From Drosophila persimilis (taxonomy: Eukaryota > Arthropoda > Insecta > Diptera > Drosophilidae): 64,000 bases of DNA. Position 1 is the first letter of the stretch. Each line of letters starts with the position of its first letter. The DNA lies in contig NW_020825288.1 in the NCBI RefSeq assembly GCF_003286085.1, forward strand, positions 19,964,001 to 20,028,000. The letters are read 5' to 3'. The notes below the pieces were generated by a model that worked only from the letters and a program-made list of their open reading frames with translations, was not told where the DNA came from and did not search any database. Below are positions 43,001 through 53,700 of this stretch, one piece after another. Position numbers and translations under genes: made by a program.

Positions 43001-46000
43001 CGGAGTGTGTATGTGTGAGCGTGGTCGTGCTTGTGTGTTTGTGGCCCTGTCTGAACTCAATTTAGCGTTACTCATGGTCCATTAATTTGCCATTTTCATG
43101 GTAGGTGCAATAAAGTGCAAAGGGAACAAAGGCAGAAGGCACAAGGCACAAGGAAGAAGGGAGAAGAAACATAAGCGAAATGAAACGAAACGAAACAGAA
43201 GAGAACAGAACACCCACCAAAAGTCGACACCATCAAGGACCCAGAAAAAGGGTCACTTCCAGTCGACAGGAAAGGCAGAGGCACAACACAACGAAAGCAG
43301 GCAGCACAAAGCCCTCTAACTGTCTCGACCCCTCTCAACGACCAATTACAACTAAACAGCTTTAATTTAATTTGAGCCCACCCTGGTAACTGGTCCGTTC
43401 GGGCCTACCCACAGTCCCTCTTCAGCATCCAACTCCATCCTCTCCATCCTGATGCCGCTGCCGCTGCGGCTGCTGCTGGCCAAGAACAATGGCGCGGATG
43501 TAATGTTCGCATTATGCTCGTTCACAAATTGTAAGCAGCCATTATGTTTCTTCATGTTGCCCATGTTTCCCATCGCCCAAGCCCCTGCAACGGCCAGTCT
43601 TCCCCTGTGTTTTCCGCATTGTAATGCCCATGGACCTGGGAAGCCTGGAGCCGAACCCCGCCCTAACATCAGGCTGGCCCTGCCGTGTTTTCCATTGTTC
43701 CTGTCGGCCTCTTCCTCCTCGTGGCTGTTCCCTTGCTCCCCTGCTCCCCTGCTTCCTGACTCTGCTCTCTGTCATATGTCAAAATAATGGCGGCAACGGG
43801 CAGTCATTGCGTTTGTTTGGCACTGCCCATGGCCACCAGCACAATCCACACCTGAAGGGCTCTCCTGGCGGGTTGTAAGACATACAAGACCCAAACCAAC
43901 ATTTCTAACATTACTTTGGCTGGCTCCAAAATTGTAAAGATTTGGAAGGTTGGAATCGATAATTCGACTGTAAAACACATTAATTACTACTGAAGATTTG
44001 TAGAATTCTGATGATTAATCTTTATAGAAGCTTGTCACATGCATTTCTAAGTACCGTAGAGGGATTGCTGTTGAGACAACTTCAAATGTATTAAGCGTCC
44101 CCTGAAGTTAACCCCTTTGAGAGCTTTTCATTTACTTGAAACTGCTTCTCAATTTAGTTTATATACTCGTAAAATAATAATAGAGCAGGCCCAAATGGTG
44201 ATGACCACAAGACAGATTTGGCAATCCGTTAAAGCAGAGGCACAATCTACACTTTGCGGTCAAGAGCAACAAGTGGAGGAGTCCGAGTCCCCGAAGAAGT
44301 TTGAAACAAATGTGGTTTGATGTGGGCACAGTGGTCACTCGATGTCGATTGCGTTTTGGGGTCACAGAAATAAAACAGTTAATGACACGCACAAGACACA
44401 GACAGAGTCAAGTATTTAGTTGATGAATTTACTTACAAACTCCACATTAAAGCAAACAATTTGGTGTTTAAGTAATTGAGTGTGGAACTGGGTGAGGAGA
44501 GTGATGGTCGGACAATGAAATCATCAGCAAATTACACAGCCCAGTGATTAGACCTATTCAGTTGAAAATTCGATAATCGACAATTGCGAACCGGGGAAAA
44601 CCACAAGAAACTTCCGACTCTACGCCTTGACGTCTGGCACTAATTAGGCTCACTCAAAATGCAATTTAATAAGCGAAATATTGAAACTGAGTGGCAAACT
44701 TCCAGCCAATAAAAAGGAAAAAGTTAAGGTAGGTGGAAAATTCGAGGCAGTAACTAAGCGAAGAAAATTCCCCTGCCATTCTGCTAGTTGGAAAATAACT
44801 TTGTTTGCTCTCCGATGGTTGGCTTCGTATTTGTGCCAATCAAATTTTGTCTTTCAGTTTTTGTTTGCCTGCCATTTGCAAAAACATTTTTCGCAATTCA
44901 ATTTAACCATGGCATGACTTTTCAATCCGCCAAATCAAACACACTCCGATGGCCATAAATTCTCGGACCACGTAATTTCTGCGCTTTATTTATGCATCAA
45001 TGGCGTGATTTATTTGCCGACACTCTTGCCCAGACCAGACCGCAAGCGTCACTTCAAGTGTTCATTGTTGTCTACACTTGTCTTGTTTGTCCTATATCCC
45101 ATGCCATAACACACCATACCATACCGATATCCATCCATACATATGTATGTGATTTTTGCTGTTGTGTGGTTGAATATTCCTATATAAAAAAAAACTATAA
45201 TTCATTGTAAATAAAACAAGAAAAACACAATTATTTATCACGGAGCAGACAGACATCAGCCTGATGCCCAGAGGCTCACTCCCAACACCCAGGAGCCCCC
45301 TATCCCTGTACCATCCTATTCCATACTCGTACCTTCTGCCCACACAAACAAAGAAATTCAACAAAACAAATGTCAGTCAGCAGACAGAGAGACAGAGAGG
45401 CAGGGGCTTGGGCCTCAGAACTCTGTCTGTCTCTGTGCCGCGCCTACCAAAGCGGCTCAAAGTTTCGGGCGACAACAAAAACACAAATCTTCTCGTTCTT
45501 TTTTTTTGTTTTTTTTTCTCGGATGAGGAGACTCTCTTTTTGGCTCTGGGTGACGGCCTGACAGGACAGGGAACAGAAAAAGGGACTGGGGAAGTGAGCT
45601 GACACACTGGGGCTGTGGAGCCCCGACGTTCCGAGTGTTCCGGAGCGAGTCTGGGCGACATATTTTGTGCTAAATCTTCTTGTTCACACTAACGCGTTGC
45701 TGACAGTTTTTCTTTCTTCATTTTTGTTATTGTTTTTCAGCTGCTTTTGTCTGACTCTGCCTGTGTGCTGCGGCTATTGTTGTTGCTTTTTCACAGATTT
45801 CAAGTGTGACAGTCAGTCCGTCAAGCAGGCGTCAGGGCAGACACAGTCACTCAGAGTCGGTGTGAAATATCTCGGTAAATGACCAAAACAAACACCCCCG
45901 CATTCAAAGCACTTGTTATGTCAGGGTCACACTGTTCCCCCCTGTAATCTGTGGTTGGTCTGGCAACGCTAGCGATCATGCCGACGTTTGGTTTGTGTCT

Positions 46001-47344
46001 CGGCTCTAAACTGGTTTTCGCCTCAATGGATGCTGCGAGATGTTCGTTTGTGTATTTGTTGTTGCTGGACTTTACGCTGCTGTTAATTTGGCAGTTTTTC
46101 AAGCGCTGACATTGACCTAGATTCCGTCTGTCGACTGCCAACGTCTTCTGGCCCGCTTTGCTGCCTCATTTGCCGCTTGGCAACTTTTCTGCCTGACTCG
46201 ATCGAACAATGCTCGTAAATGTTGAGTGCTAATTGCGGTCACTAACATTTGGCGGCCATTCACACAGCACAGCAGCAGAGCGGGCAAACAATAGCAGCAG
46301 CCATAGCAACCACACAGCAGCAGCACAGTAGGAGCAGATACTCGATTCATCTTTGAAAATGCATTTGCATTTCGTTGGTGGCTCTGCCTCTAGAAACCCC
46401 AAGCCAAAGCCCCAACAACCTGCCCTCCCATCGACCACATTTGCATATTCGATTTCTGATTTCTGTATGCCTCAGTGTGTGTTCGAGTGGGCTGCTGCTG
46501 CATCTGATTTTGGGTGTACCATACCCATACGTTAGTTTTTAATCATTTAGCAGGAACCTAATGCGCTTAGTCGGAGAAAGCGCATCTCATCTCTAATTAT
46601 ACGAAACATAGGCATATGCAGATATTCCAGAACTCATTATATTCTCCATGGCTAATTTGGGAATTATTTTGTTTTCAATTGGAAAGCTTTGCAGTTGGAT
46701 ATTTTCATTGTCTAATATCTGTTCCTCATGCTTAAATTTCGAATGGATAATAAGGTTTTATACACGATAATTAGTCTTCGATATGAATTGAAATTCTATT
46801 GAACATTTGGGCACGGCGTTTTGGACAATATGTGCCAAAGATATGCCTGACCTCATAGTATTCTTTCTATTTATGAAGATATGAAGAATTCAATAATTTT
46901 CAGGCTTAAATATTAAATATTATTCAAACCCTATTATAAATATAAATGGCTTTTTAATTTGTAATCAGAAAGATTTGAAATATCTCCACAGTTCACGTAG
47001 GCCAATATAAAAAATAATTAGCCCCAAAATATTCCATCCTTTCATCCTAAGACTGAACACACTTAAGACTGTGGGGTTCTTTCGTATAATATATGGATTT
47101 GCACTCACATGGACCCCTTGGGCACTGTCATGTTCAGGCCGTCGAGCACGACATTGGGGTTCTTGGTGCTGCCGTACATTTTGTGGGCCCGCCTCACACA
47201 AACCGCCTGCTGGCGTCGTGTCGCCAGTGTCGAGGGCTGTGAGATGAAGAGCCGGCGACGGGCCGCCAAGTCCAGATCGCTGTTGGCCGTTGTTGCTGCT
47301 GCTGCTGGCGCCGCTGGCGGCAGTCCATCGGCGGCTGCATCCAT
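18281..47344 (-). CDS. ABC transporter, subfamily H (ABCH) half-transporter, 8 coding exons
   Basis: Joined coding exons (minus strand): 47344-47109, 30570-30411, 29957-29695, 29579-29486, 23963-23536, 23407-23188, 19284-19107, 19035-18281. They total 2334 nt, or 777 residues plus TAA. Seen: Walker A GASGCGKT (84-91), Q-loop Gln132 in GYMPQ, signature LSGGQ (183-187), Walker B LLILDEP (203-209, Glu208), H-loop His241 in TTHY. Then comes a linker with RRRSS (294-298), a first membrane segment (395-415), a large loop with Cys residues and N-glycosylation sequons (Asn447, 494, 577), and about five more membrane helices (583-773). The NBD-then-ABC-2-membrane order and the length fit a half-transporter that must dimerise. 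Known: the insect ABCH member snustorr (CG9990) is needed for the lipid-based cuticle barrier. Inference: a similar lipid or hydrophobic cargo at a cell membrane. D. melanogaster has CG9990, CG11147 and CG33970; I cannot tell which is the orthologue, so no symbol is given. Confidence 0.95.
19107..19284 (-). CDS. ABCH exon 7 of coding sequence (extracytoplasmic loop)
   Basis: The acceptor ttctccccag precedes AAA TAT GTG, and the donor is A|GTAAGT at 19106. The exon is 178 nt, 59 codons plus one base. The encoded loop contains [20 protein letters not shown], the region often called the ABC-2 soluble insertion, and a sequon at Asn494 (NYT). It is soluble and acidic with no membrane helix. A 71-bp intron separates it from the last exon. 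Confidence 0.92.
19285..23187 (-). other. ABCH intron (3.9 kb), no nested gene seen
   Basis: Bounded by the GT donor at 23187 and the AG acceptor at 19285-19286. It contains short repeats such as (GTT)n at 22022-22043 and a 16-bp perfect palindrome ATACGCGGCCGCGTAT at 21874-21889. I found no supported exon. Confidence 0.8.
22022..22043. repeat. (GTT)7 trinucleotide repeat
   Basis: Seven GTT units within the 3.9 kb intron; on the transcribed strand it reads CAA/AAC. Confidence 0.9.
23188..23407 (-). CDS. ABCH exon 6 of coding sequence (first membrane helix)
   Basis: The acceptor tttccaacag precedes G GTA ATG, completing Gly394. The donor is GTG|GTGAGT at 23187. The exon is 220 nt and 73 full codons, after a 128-bp intron. 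It encodes a clear hydrophobic helix, [21 protein letters not shown] (split here as residues 395-404 and 405-415), and then the start of the large extracytoplasmic loop. That loop has several cysteines (CPVNSGC, LSC) and the sequon Asn447-Gln-Thr. Confidence 0.93.
23536..23963 (-). CDS. ABCH exon 5 of coding sequence (end of NBD and linker)
   Basis: The acceptor ctgtacag precedes ATT GGA TTG, and the donor is GG|GTAAGT at 23535. The exon is 428 nt, 142 codons plus two bases. It starts with the last strand of the ATPase domain ([10 protein letters not shown], then the SPDYLRQQY and LEAVFLKL elements typical of NBD C-terminal ends). A hydrophilic linker follows, with a basic patch GKRRRSS that matches a PKA-type RRxS consensus, and a Pro/Ala-rich stretch. 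The exon ends in [12 protein letters not shown], the cytoplasmic approach to the first membrane helix. Confidence 0.93.
23964..29485 (-). other. ABCH intron (5.5 kb)
   Basis: Separates the H-loop exon from the exon completing the ATPase domain. Two pieces of minus-strand open frame with plausible splice sites lie at 27639-27716 and 27138-27348 (see findings). Inserting them would break the ATPase fold, so they are not treated as exons of the transporter. Confidence 0.8.
29486..29579 (-). CDS. ABCH exon 4 of coding sequence (H-loop)
   Basis: The acceptor tttattacag precedes C ATC TGG, completing Ser220 (AG|C). The donor is ATG|GTAAGT at 29485. The exon is 94 nt, 31 full codons. It encodes [31 protein letters not shown], containing the switch histidine of the H-loop (THY, His241). 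It is separated from the previous exon by a 115-bp intron and from the next by 5.5 kb. Confidence 0.93.
29695..29957 (-). CDS. ABCH exon 3 of coding sequence (signature and Walker B)
   Basis: The acceptor tttattgcag precedes GAG ATA GCC, and the donor is AG|GTGAGT at 29694. The exon is 263 nt, 87 codons plus two bases, and is separated from the previous exon by only 453 bp. It carries the helical subdomain ([18 protein letters not shown]), the ABC signature [17 protein letters not shown] and the Walker B with catalytic glutamate ([13 protein letters not shown]). All catalytic residues needed for ATP hydrolysis are intact. Confidence 0.95.
30411..30570 (-). CDS. ABCH exon 2 of coding sequence (Walker A to Q-loop)
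   Basis: The acceptor cattgcag lies just above 30570, and the donor CAG|GTGAGA follows 30411. The exon is 160 nt: one base completes Ile79, then 53 codons follow. It encodes [16 protein letters not shown], which is the ATP phosphate-binding Walker A loop, continues through [17 protein letters not shown], and ends at GYMPQ, whose Gln is the Q-loop residue contacting the membrane domain. The frame is open and in phase on both sides. Confidence 0.95.
31394..31411. repeat. (TG)9 microsatellite
   Basis: Uninterrupted TG tract in the 16.5 kb intron. A second, shorter TG tract lies near 31780-31795. Confidence 0.9.
35574..35602. repeat. GTCCGT hexamer tandem repeat
   Basis: Nearly five copies of a six-base unit (TGTCCG), the last one with a C-to-A-type change before ATGTGG. 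Confidence 0.9.
41211..41232. repeat. CAGATA hexamer repeat
   Basis: About 3.5 copies of ACAGAT in the 16.5 kb intron. Related CAGATA units also precede several TACTCGTA octamers elsewhere in the window. Confidence 0.85.
41860..42420. other. Very AT-rich block in the ABCH intron
   Basis: By eye the block is dominated by A and T with many AAATTTA, TTTAAA and AATATAT words, clearly richer in AT than the flanks. It has no coding potential. Such blocks can act as matrix-attachment or late-replicating DNA, but that is inference. Confidence 0.5.
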
Positions 47345-47355
47345 GTCGAAGCAGT
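47109..47355 (-). CDS. ABCH exon with start codon (residues 1-78 plus two bases of 79)
   Basis: The coding part is 47344-47109. On the minus strand the acceptor ctatttgcag precedes 11 non-coding bases and then ATG. The exon ends at AT|GTGAGT (donor 47108-47103). The first 45 or so residues are low complexity with an alanine tract (about 10-20) encoded by a GCT/GCC repeat. The ATPase domain then begins, with the A-loop region around [10 protein letters not shown] and [13 protein letters not shown]. The ATG at 47344 is chosen because it is the first in-frame ATG after the acceptor. Because the acceptor lies inside the 5' UTR, at least one upstream non-coding exon must exist. Ending in phase 2, it joins the next exon to give Ile79. 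Confidence 0.9.
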
Positions 47356-47477
47356 CTGCAAATAGTGCATAAATCGATATTAGTATTGTATATGGGGTTG
47401 AATTGAAATAAAAGAGCCTAAAATTGGCACAACGCTTGCTTGGCTTTGCCCTGGCATTGTTAGTCATTGTAAATGGC

Positions 47478-47504
47478 GTTGCTGTTGCTGTTGCTGTTGC
47501 TGTT
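47478..47504. repeat. GTTGCT hexamer repeat upstream of start-codon exon
   Basis: About 4.5 copies of GTTGCT, reading (AGCAAC)n on the gene's strand, about 120 bases upstream of the 5' UTR acceptor. Confidence 0.85.
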
Positions 47505-49687
47505 GTGCATTGACAAGGAAAGTGAATATCGATAGTGATGGCTCGACAGGCCCCACGCAACGAGAGGAACTAGCGTGAAATGTATGTATGTGTATTCTTT
47601 ATACCTAGAGCTTAAGGGGTACTTTTTTTTCTCAAATAGGTTGCCAGTGTAAACAAATAGCTGTATCTCAAACTATGATAGCTTTTCTAGATCAATCTAT
47701 CATTTAACTAAAAAAAACCATCACAATAGTCTCTTAAGTACAGACAACTCGAGCCATTAATAATTAATATTATATTAGATGACCAATTTAATTCAAGGAA
47801 CTGGAGTGAAATTATTACTTTGATCCTCGTATTCTCTGATTCTTTAGAGTATGTATTTCTTCCCACATCATATATGTATGCAGTCTGTCTCACAATACTT
47901 GTTTATTGCTGCTGCTGTCGCTGTCGCTGTCGCTATCCCTAACCCTGTCACTGTAGACCCGCCACGCCCCACCTCTAACCTTTGTCGTCCGTTGGTGCAG
48001 GCTATTTTAGCTGGTGTCGTTGCTGCAGTTGTTTCACAGTTGATTAAACCAATTTTTGTATATCGTCAAGCCAGGACGGACTAGGAATAGAGAAGAGCAG
48101 GCGAGCGAAGACCCGGTTAGAAGCTTTAGCCTCGTGATGGATATTGCTGTCATGTAGATTCGACCCCTCCTCGATGTTGCTGCTGTTGCTGTTGGATGCT
48201 GCTGGATGCTTCTGGTCGCTGGCTATTGCCAATTTTTGGCTCGAACGAAATCAAATTTTGAAAATGGCTTCGCTTGTCGCCAGAGACCCCCATGATGCTC
48301 TCCAACCCCTGTCCAGTATTCAGTGTCCACTGTCCTGCATCCTCTATCCTCGGTCTAACTGCCATTGGCCCTGCCCTGTGTAGTGGCATTTGCCAGTTAA
48401 CGACAATTTGGCCAAGTGCTTTGGTAGTTGGTTTTTATTTTCGTTTTCATTTGAAATTGACATTTTGCTAATCGAAAATGCAGCAAACAATTTGCCCGTT
48501 TGGGGCAAAAGTTTTGCAATTATTTTGCCCCGCAAAAAGGTCCAAAATAAAATCCGAAAGAAAACTGAAACAAAATCCAAAGCCAAAGCCCGAATGCCAT
48601 TTATTGATTTACTTCTCCACTAACAATGGGCCTGTTCCAGAAACAAATAAATAAAAATAAGCATACAAACAACTAAGTAACGGAAACAACAACTGACGGG
48701 ATGTGGTTTTTTTCGTTGGGATGGGTTTTGGTTTCAGTTCGGTTTCGGGTCGGGTCGGTTCTGTTGTGTTCTGTTGTGTTTAGTTTTGCCTTTTTTGGCC
48801 GCTCCGGCTGCAAGAAATAAACTTTCTTGATAAATGACTTCAATGTAATTAATTTCTGCTCAGCTCGCTTGCAGCCATCCCGTGGCAAGGAGGCGACCCA
48901 GACAATGGCCTGGCACTGGCGCGCTTTGGGTTTGGGTTTTGGTGTTCTGTGGCAAAGAGCAACCAGAAAGCAGCAAGCAGCTCATGAGCTATGCCTTGGC
49001 AGTGGCAGAATGCTGTCATTGCTGGTTAGCCTCCGTCCTGGATCTCCTGCCCTGCAGCATTTCAATTAAGAATTATTGTTTAAAGATGTAAGTAGCCAGC
49101 AGCTGGCTGGGTCGGAGTAATCATCATTGTTTTTCCCCGAATGAGCAATGGAGGATGGCCGTTGGACTGCACCCAAAAGATAGTAGCTGCAGCTTTTGTT
49201 CTAAGCAGATTATAACTGAATTAGTGTCAGAAAAGCACTGCATTTGAGTCGGAGATCATGTCTCTTCAAGGATTCCCCACTTATTACTCATACGTCGTGT
49301 GGCTTGGGTCAACCGCTGACGAATTTTGTGTTAATTAACTTATTTGTAAACAAATTAATATTCACGGCACAAGAATGACCCATGAGATGTGCCCAGGGAA
49401 TCTTGGCCTCTAATTAAAACTTTATCTTTCTTCTTAGACGAGACTGATTGGGAGACACCGCACCAGCCGCAAATTTAATCAAACAACTGTAAAACTAAGT
49501 CCATGCATAAAACAACCAGATTTCTGTAGAAAGAACAAACAATAAAAGTTTTGGTGCAATAATTTTTCCGGTCACGAAATAAAAGGTGTTAGTGGAAAGC
49601 CCCTTCGCCATGACAGGGGCAAAACCTTTAATGTAATAAACAAAAATGGAGGTAAGAAAGGGAAACTGTTTGCCAAATCTTTAAACT

Positions 49688-50757
49688 TGTGCTTGTCCAG
49701 AGCGGGTATCTCCCTCGGATATGGGACTCGCATCGGCTGCACAGATTTGTATTCGCTTTCTGGCAATCTTTACGGGGTTTTTGTAAGAGAGTTCTGCTAA
49801 GGATGGTGGTCGGAAACAGGTGCCGACTTGGCAGGCAGAAGGAAATAAATAAAATCACACATAGCCCGGGATAAACCGAGGGAATTGCCAGTGGCAGAAG
49901 GACAGCAGCAGGGGGAGGGAAGCAGGGACAGGTGCGCACATGCATGAAAAGTAAAATATGTTTATATAAATAAAAGACAGTAGCGGGGGTAGGAAGGAGG
50001 CAGGATGGCAGGATGGCAGGATGGCAGCCGGGAGGCCCAGACACCGAACAAAGTTTGAAGTTCGGCAACATAAAGAAGTGCAAATTGTTGCGTGCTGCGA
50101 TTGTATCTATCGAATGTGAGCACACGAAAGCTATTTCCTGCCAACAAATATAAACGCCGCAATAAAAAGGAACACAACCTCAATGCCAATGGCCACGCCC
50201 ATAAAGCAGGCGCGACAATGAGTGTGCTTGTCCAGAGCGGGTATCTCCCTCGGATATGGGACTCGCATCGGCTGCACAGATTTGTATTCGCTTTCTGGCA
50301 ATCTTTACGGGGTTTTTGTAAGAGAGTTCTGCTAAGGATGGTGGTCGGAAACAGGTGCCGACTTGGCAGGCAGAAGGAAATAAATAAAATCACACATAGC
50401 CCGGGATAAACCGAGGGAATTGCCAGTGGCAGAAGGACAGCAGCAGGGGGAGGGAAGCAGGGACAGGTGCGCACATGCATGAAAAGTAAAATATGTTTAT
50501 ATAAATAAAAGACAGTAGCGGGGGTAGGAAGGAGGCAGGATGGCAGGATGGCAGGATGGCAGCCGGGAGGCCCAGACACCGAACAAAGTTTGAAGTTCGG
50601 CAACATAAAGAAGTGCAAATTGTTGCGTGCTGCGATTGTATCTATCGAATGTGAGCACACGAAAGCTATTTCCTGCCAACAAATATAAACGCCGCAATAA
50701 AAAGGAACACAACCTCAATGCCAATGGCCACGCCCATAAAGCAGGCGCGACAATGAG
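49688..50757. repeat. Perfect-looking tandem duplication, two 535-bp units
   Basis: Unit 1 is 49688-50222 and unit 2 is 50223-50757, head to tail. Reading the two units side by side I see no difference. The unit contains an internal GGATGGCA repeat (three copies at 50003-50026 and again at 50538-50561). Homology stops within two bases beyond each end, so the junction has at most about 2-nt microhomology. Confidence 0.95.
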
Positions 50758-53700
50758 TGGAACTTGTGGGGCACGAAGGAGAGCCCCAAAAAGTTTTTTT
50801 CGGCAAACAAACAACAACAACAACAAGAGAAACAAGAAAAAAGTTGTAAACTGAAATGATTATCTGGTGCCTGACACTTGTCTAGCCATAGATACACACG
50901 TATCTGTATCTGTATTCTGTATTCTGGGATTTGTTTTTAGGCAGCAGGTAAGTAACCGAATGTTTAACCCCAAAACAGAATGCGAGTCACATCCTCCTCG
51001 GGGGCATTTGGTTTACTGCGATTTTATTGGTGCGTACGCGTATGATGTGCGGCATAAGTTTACGGTCGACTGGCTCTTTGTAGCATTTATGATGTCTGTT
51101 TATGGCTGGATTAGAGTTTACCTAGACATTGTACCATAGATCAGAGATAACAAAAGTCATGAAGCGTAAGTATGAGGCATATATCGAATCAGAGGTTATA
51201 TGGATTAAAGTAGATTACTGATCTACAAGAGCCAGAAAAACGAATACTTGGGGAATTGTTAGTTTTGGGAGATATATACATTCGTTATTGAAAAAGATTC
51301 TAAGAGTCTGCTTAGACCTTTCACCAGCTCGGATGCTAGAACTCTTTCCAGAACAATTTTTCCCAATCGATTCGCCTCCAGGGCTCCTCCTCCAAATGTG
51401 CATTCGCTTTGGCCCTCAAGTTTCTTTAAATATATTTTGAAAGCACTTTCATCTGCTTGAACGAATCATTTGATTGCCAAGGCAACGGACAATGGACAGA
51501 CCGAACTGAGGCTCTGCTTCCGCCTCATTACCAGGCACCAATTTCGAGGCGACTCGTGAAATGGGCCAATGGCAGGCCAGGCCCCACATCTTACCAAAGT
51601 CATTTGCATACACAGTAGTGGGGGACAACGACAACTCGTTGAAGACTAATAAATATTTATATTTATTTTCAGTTTTGCACATACAAGGCACTCCTCACCA
51701 CAAACTTTGTCTCTTTCATGAGTTGCCCTCAAACACTTTCAACAACAACAAAAAGTAGAGAAAAAAAGAGAATATAATAACAAATTTCAACAAAATTTTA
51801 CGCTCAATAAATTTGCACAACAAAAAATGCTGCCTGGTCATCGGCGAAAAGTGCGCTCATGTGTTAGTAATCCCCGGAACAGGGTTTAACATACTCGAAT
51901 ACATATGTACACTCTTGCTCAAACGAAACAATTTCTAAAACAGTTAGCAAGTAATTTGGCACAAGTCAAGAGCGGATTCTTTCAGAGATCAGCCTTCAAT
52001 GCTGCTGCCATAAAGCGTTTAACATAATTTCTTTTGGCCACATTGTGTATACGCCTTGTGTGCACAGCAGCCCAGACTCAGACTCAGACTGAGACTTAGA
52101 CTACGACTACGAAAATTGCATAGGCAAACTGGCTTAAATGGCTAATAACAAATTGTTTGCATTTAAATTTTCATTTTCATATAATTTTCATGTTCCCAAA
52201 AATTGAAAAGCCCTCACACAACTTAATCAGAAGAACACACACACGAACACTCTGGTAGACAGACATTTGGGCATATTTGTTTGCTGGTTTAAATTCTGTA
52301 TCCTGGCACACAGGGGCTGCAGGCAAAATATAATTCTGAAATACAACAAACAATTTCCTGGGCGTAACCACAAAATGTTCGAGCCAGAGCCTGTTGAAAA
52401 TGGCCGCCCATACACATTCCATATACCACACGAGCAGGGGGATACAGATACTCGTACAATTATGGCAGGAGAAATTCTACTCATAGATCGTTTGTTATGC
52501 TCGTTGGGTTTTGGATGTTGTTCCTGCTCGCCAGGGATTTCGTTGTGGGCAGGGGATAGCCGTGTGTCTAGGGGCAGTTGCTGAGGCTGTAGCATTCTGG
52601 TAAGCGCATTTGTATTTAATGAAGCCTATTTTTCTTACCGAACATGAACCGCAATTATTACGAGTCATTAGTTTCCTGTGCTGCTTCGAACGCCCGACCC
52701 ACTAATGCATAATGAAAGGGCCTGGGCCTTCTCACAGATAATAATGTATAGACTGCTGAGTGAATGGAGTGCCTGCCAAGGCTGAATTCTGTGTGCTTTG
52801 CACAGGACTACATCTGAGATGGAGAGAGAGAGTTCCTGGAATACACTATTGTAGAGCCAATTAAGCTGTCACAATTTGTGCAGCAGTCATGGGCATATGT
52901 ACGATTTGTCAGTGGTTTTATTTTCACTGACTACCCAGAAGCTGCAGTCCCGTCGCTCCATTTGTCTGTCTGCCACTGAGTCAGCGCATTTCAAATCGTT
53001 GTTAATTGAAATTTGTGAATTCAAAATTCTAGTTTACAGCTGCATAAGCAATCGCTATTGCCAATGCAGTCGCAGTCGCATCGAATCGCAGAGCAAATGC
53101 GGGGCAAAATCAATGGCATCGATGGCGCTCGGAGCCCGGGGTCCTGGTCCTGAGCTTTGACAAATAACTGATCAGGCAAGCGAAACTGCGCGCTAACTGA
53201 ACTGAAGCAGAGTGGCTGAATGGCAGAATGGCGGAATGGTTCAGTGAATGTAATTAAAAATTGTTTCAGTTGGTTATGAGACCTGCGCTGATTGCCAGAA
53301 ACGCAATTTGAACAAAAATATTTTAGCTGTAAACTAGAACGAGCTACTAATTTGATGCAATTCAAGCCACTAAAACTCGGCAAACCTTAAACTTTGTTCT
53401 GGGTTAAACATCTCAAGACTATAGAACGGATAAACCTCTCCAGATTAATCGACTTTCAATCCTCATTCTGACTGACAATCAGTCAGTAGTCGGTCGCCGT
53501 TTAATTACATTTTGCTTGGCTTTGAGCTAAGTAAATTGAGCTAATAATACGAGTATTAAATAATTGTTACCTTTTCGCAATTTTGCGCAACCTTTTGACT
53601 GAACTTTCACTCGATGAGCGACGCAGACGGCTGTGGGATTTATGTACTTTGAGCTAAAGAGAGAATTTGAAACTGCCGGGTAATTAGTCCCCGCGTTCAA

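Larger units (their letters stand above)
30571..47108 (-). other. ABCH intron (16.5 kb) between start-codon exon and Walker A exon
   Basis: Bounded by the GTGAGT donor at 47108-47103 and the cattgcag acceptor above 30571. It includes a very AT-rich block (about 41860-42420), a GTCCGT hexamer repeat, a CAGATA repeat and several TACTCGTA octamers. Open frames such as 33468-33743 are unsupported. Introns of this length near the 5' end often hold enhancers, but none can be named from sequence alone. Confidence 0.8.

Noticed and set aside
49628..50660. Two long minus-strand frames with identical halves over the tandem duplication
   Set aside because: They exist only because the same 535-bp non-coding unit is repeated. 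The frames begin with non-ATG codons and have no domain.
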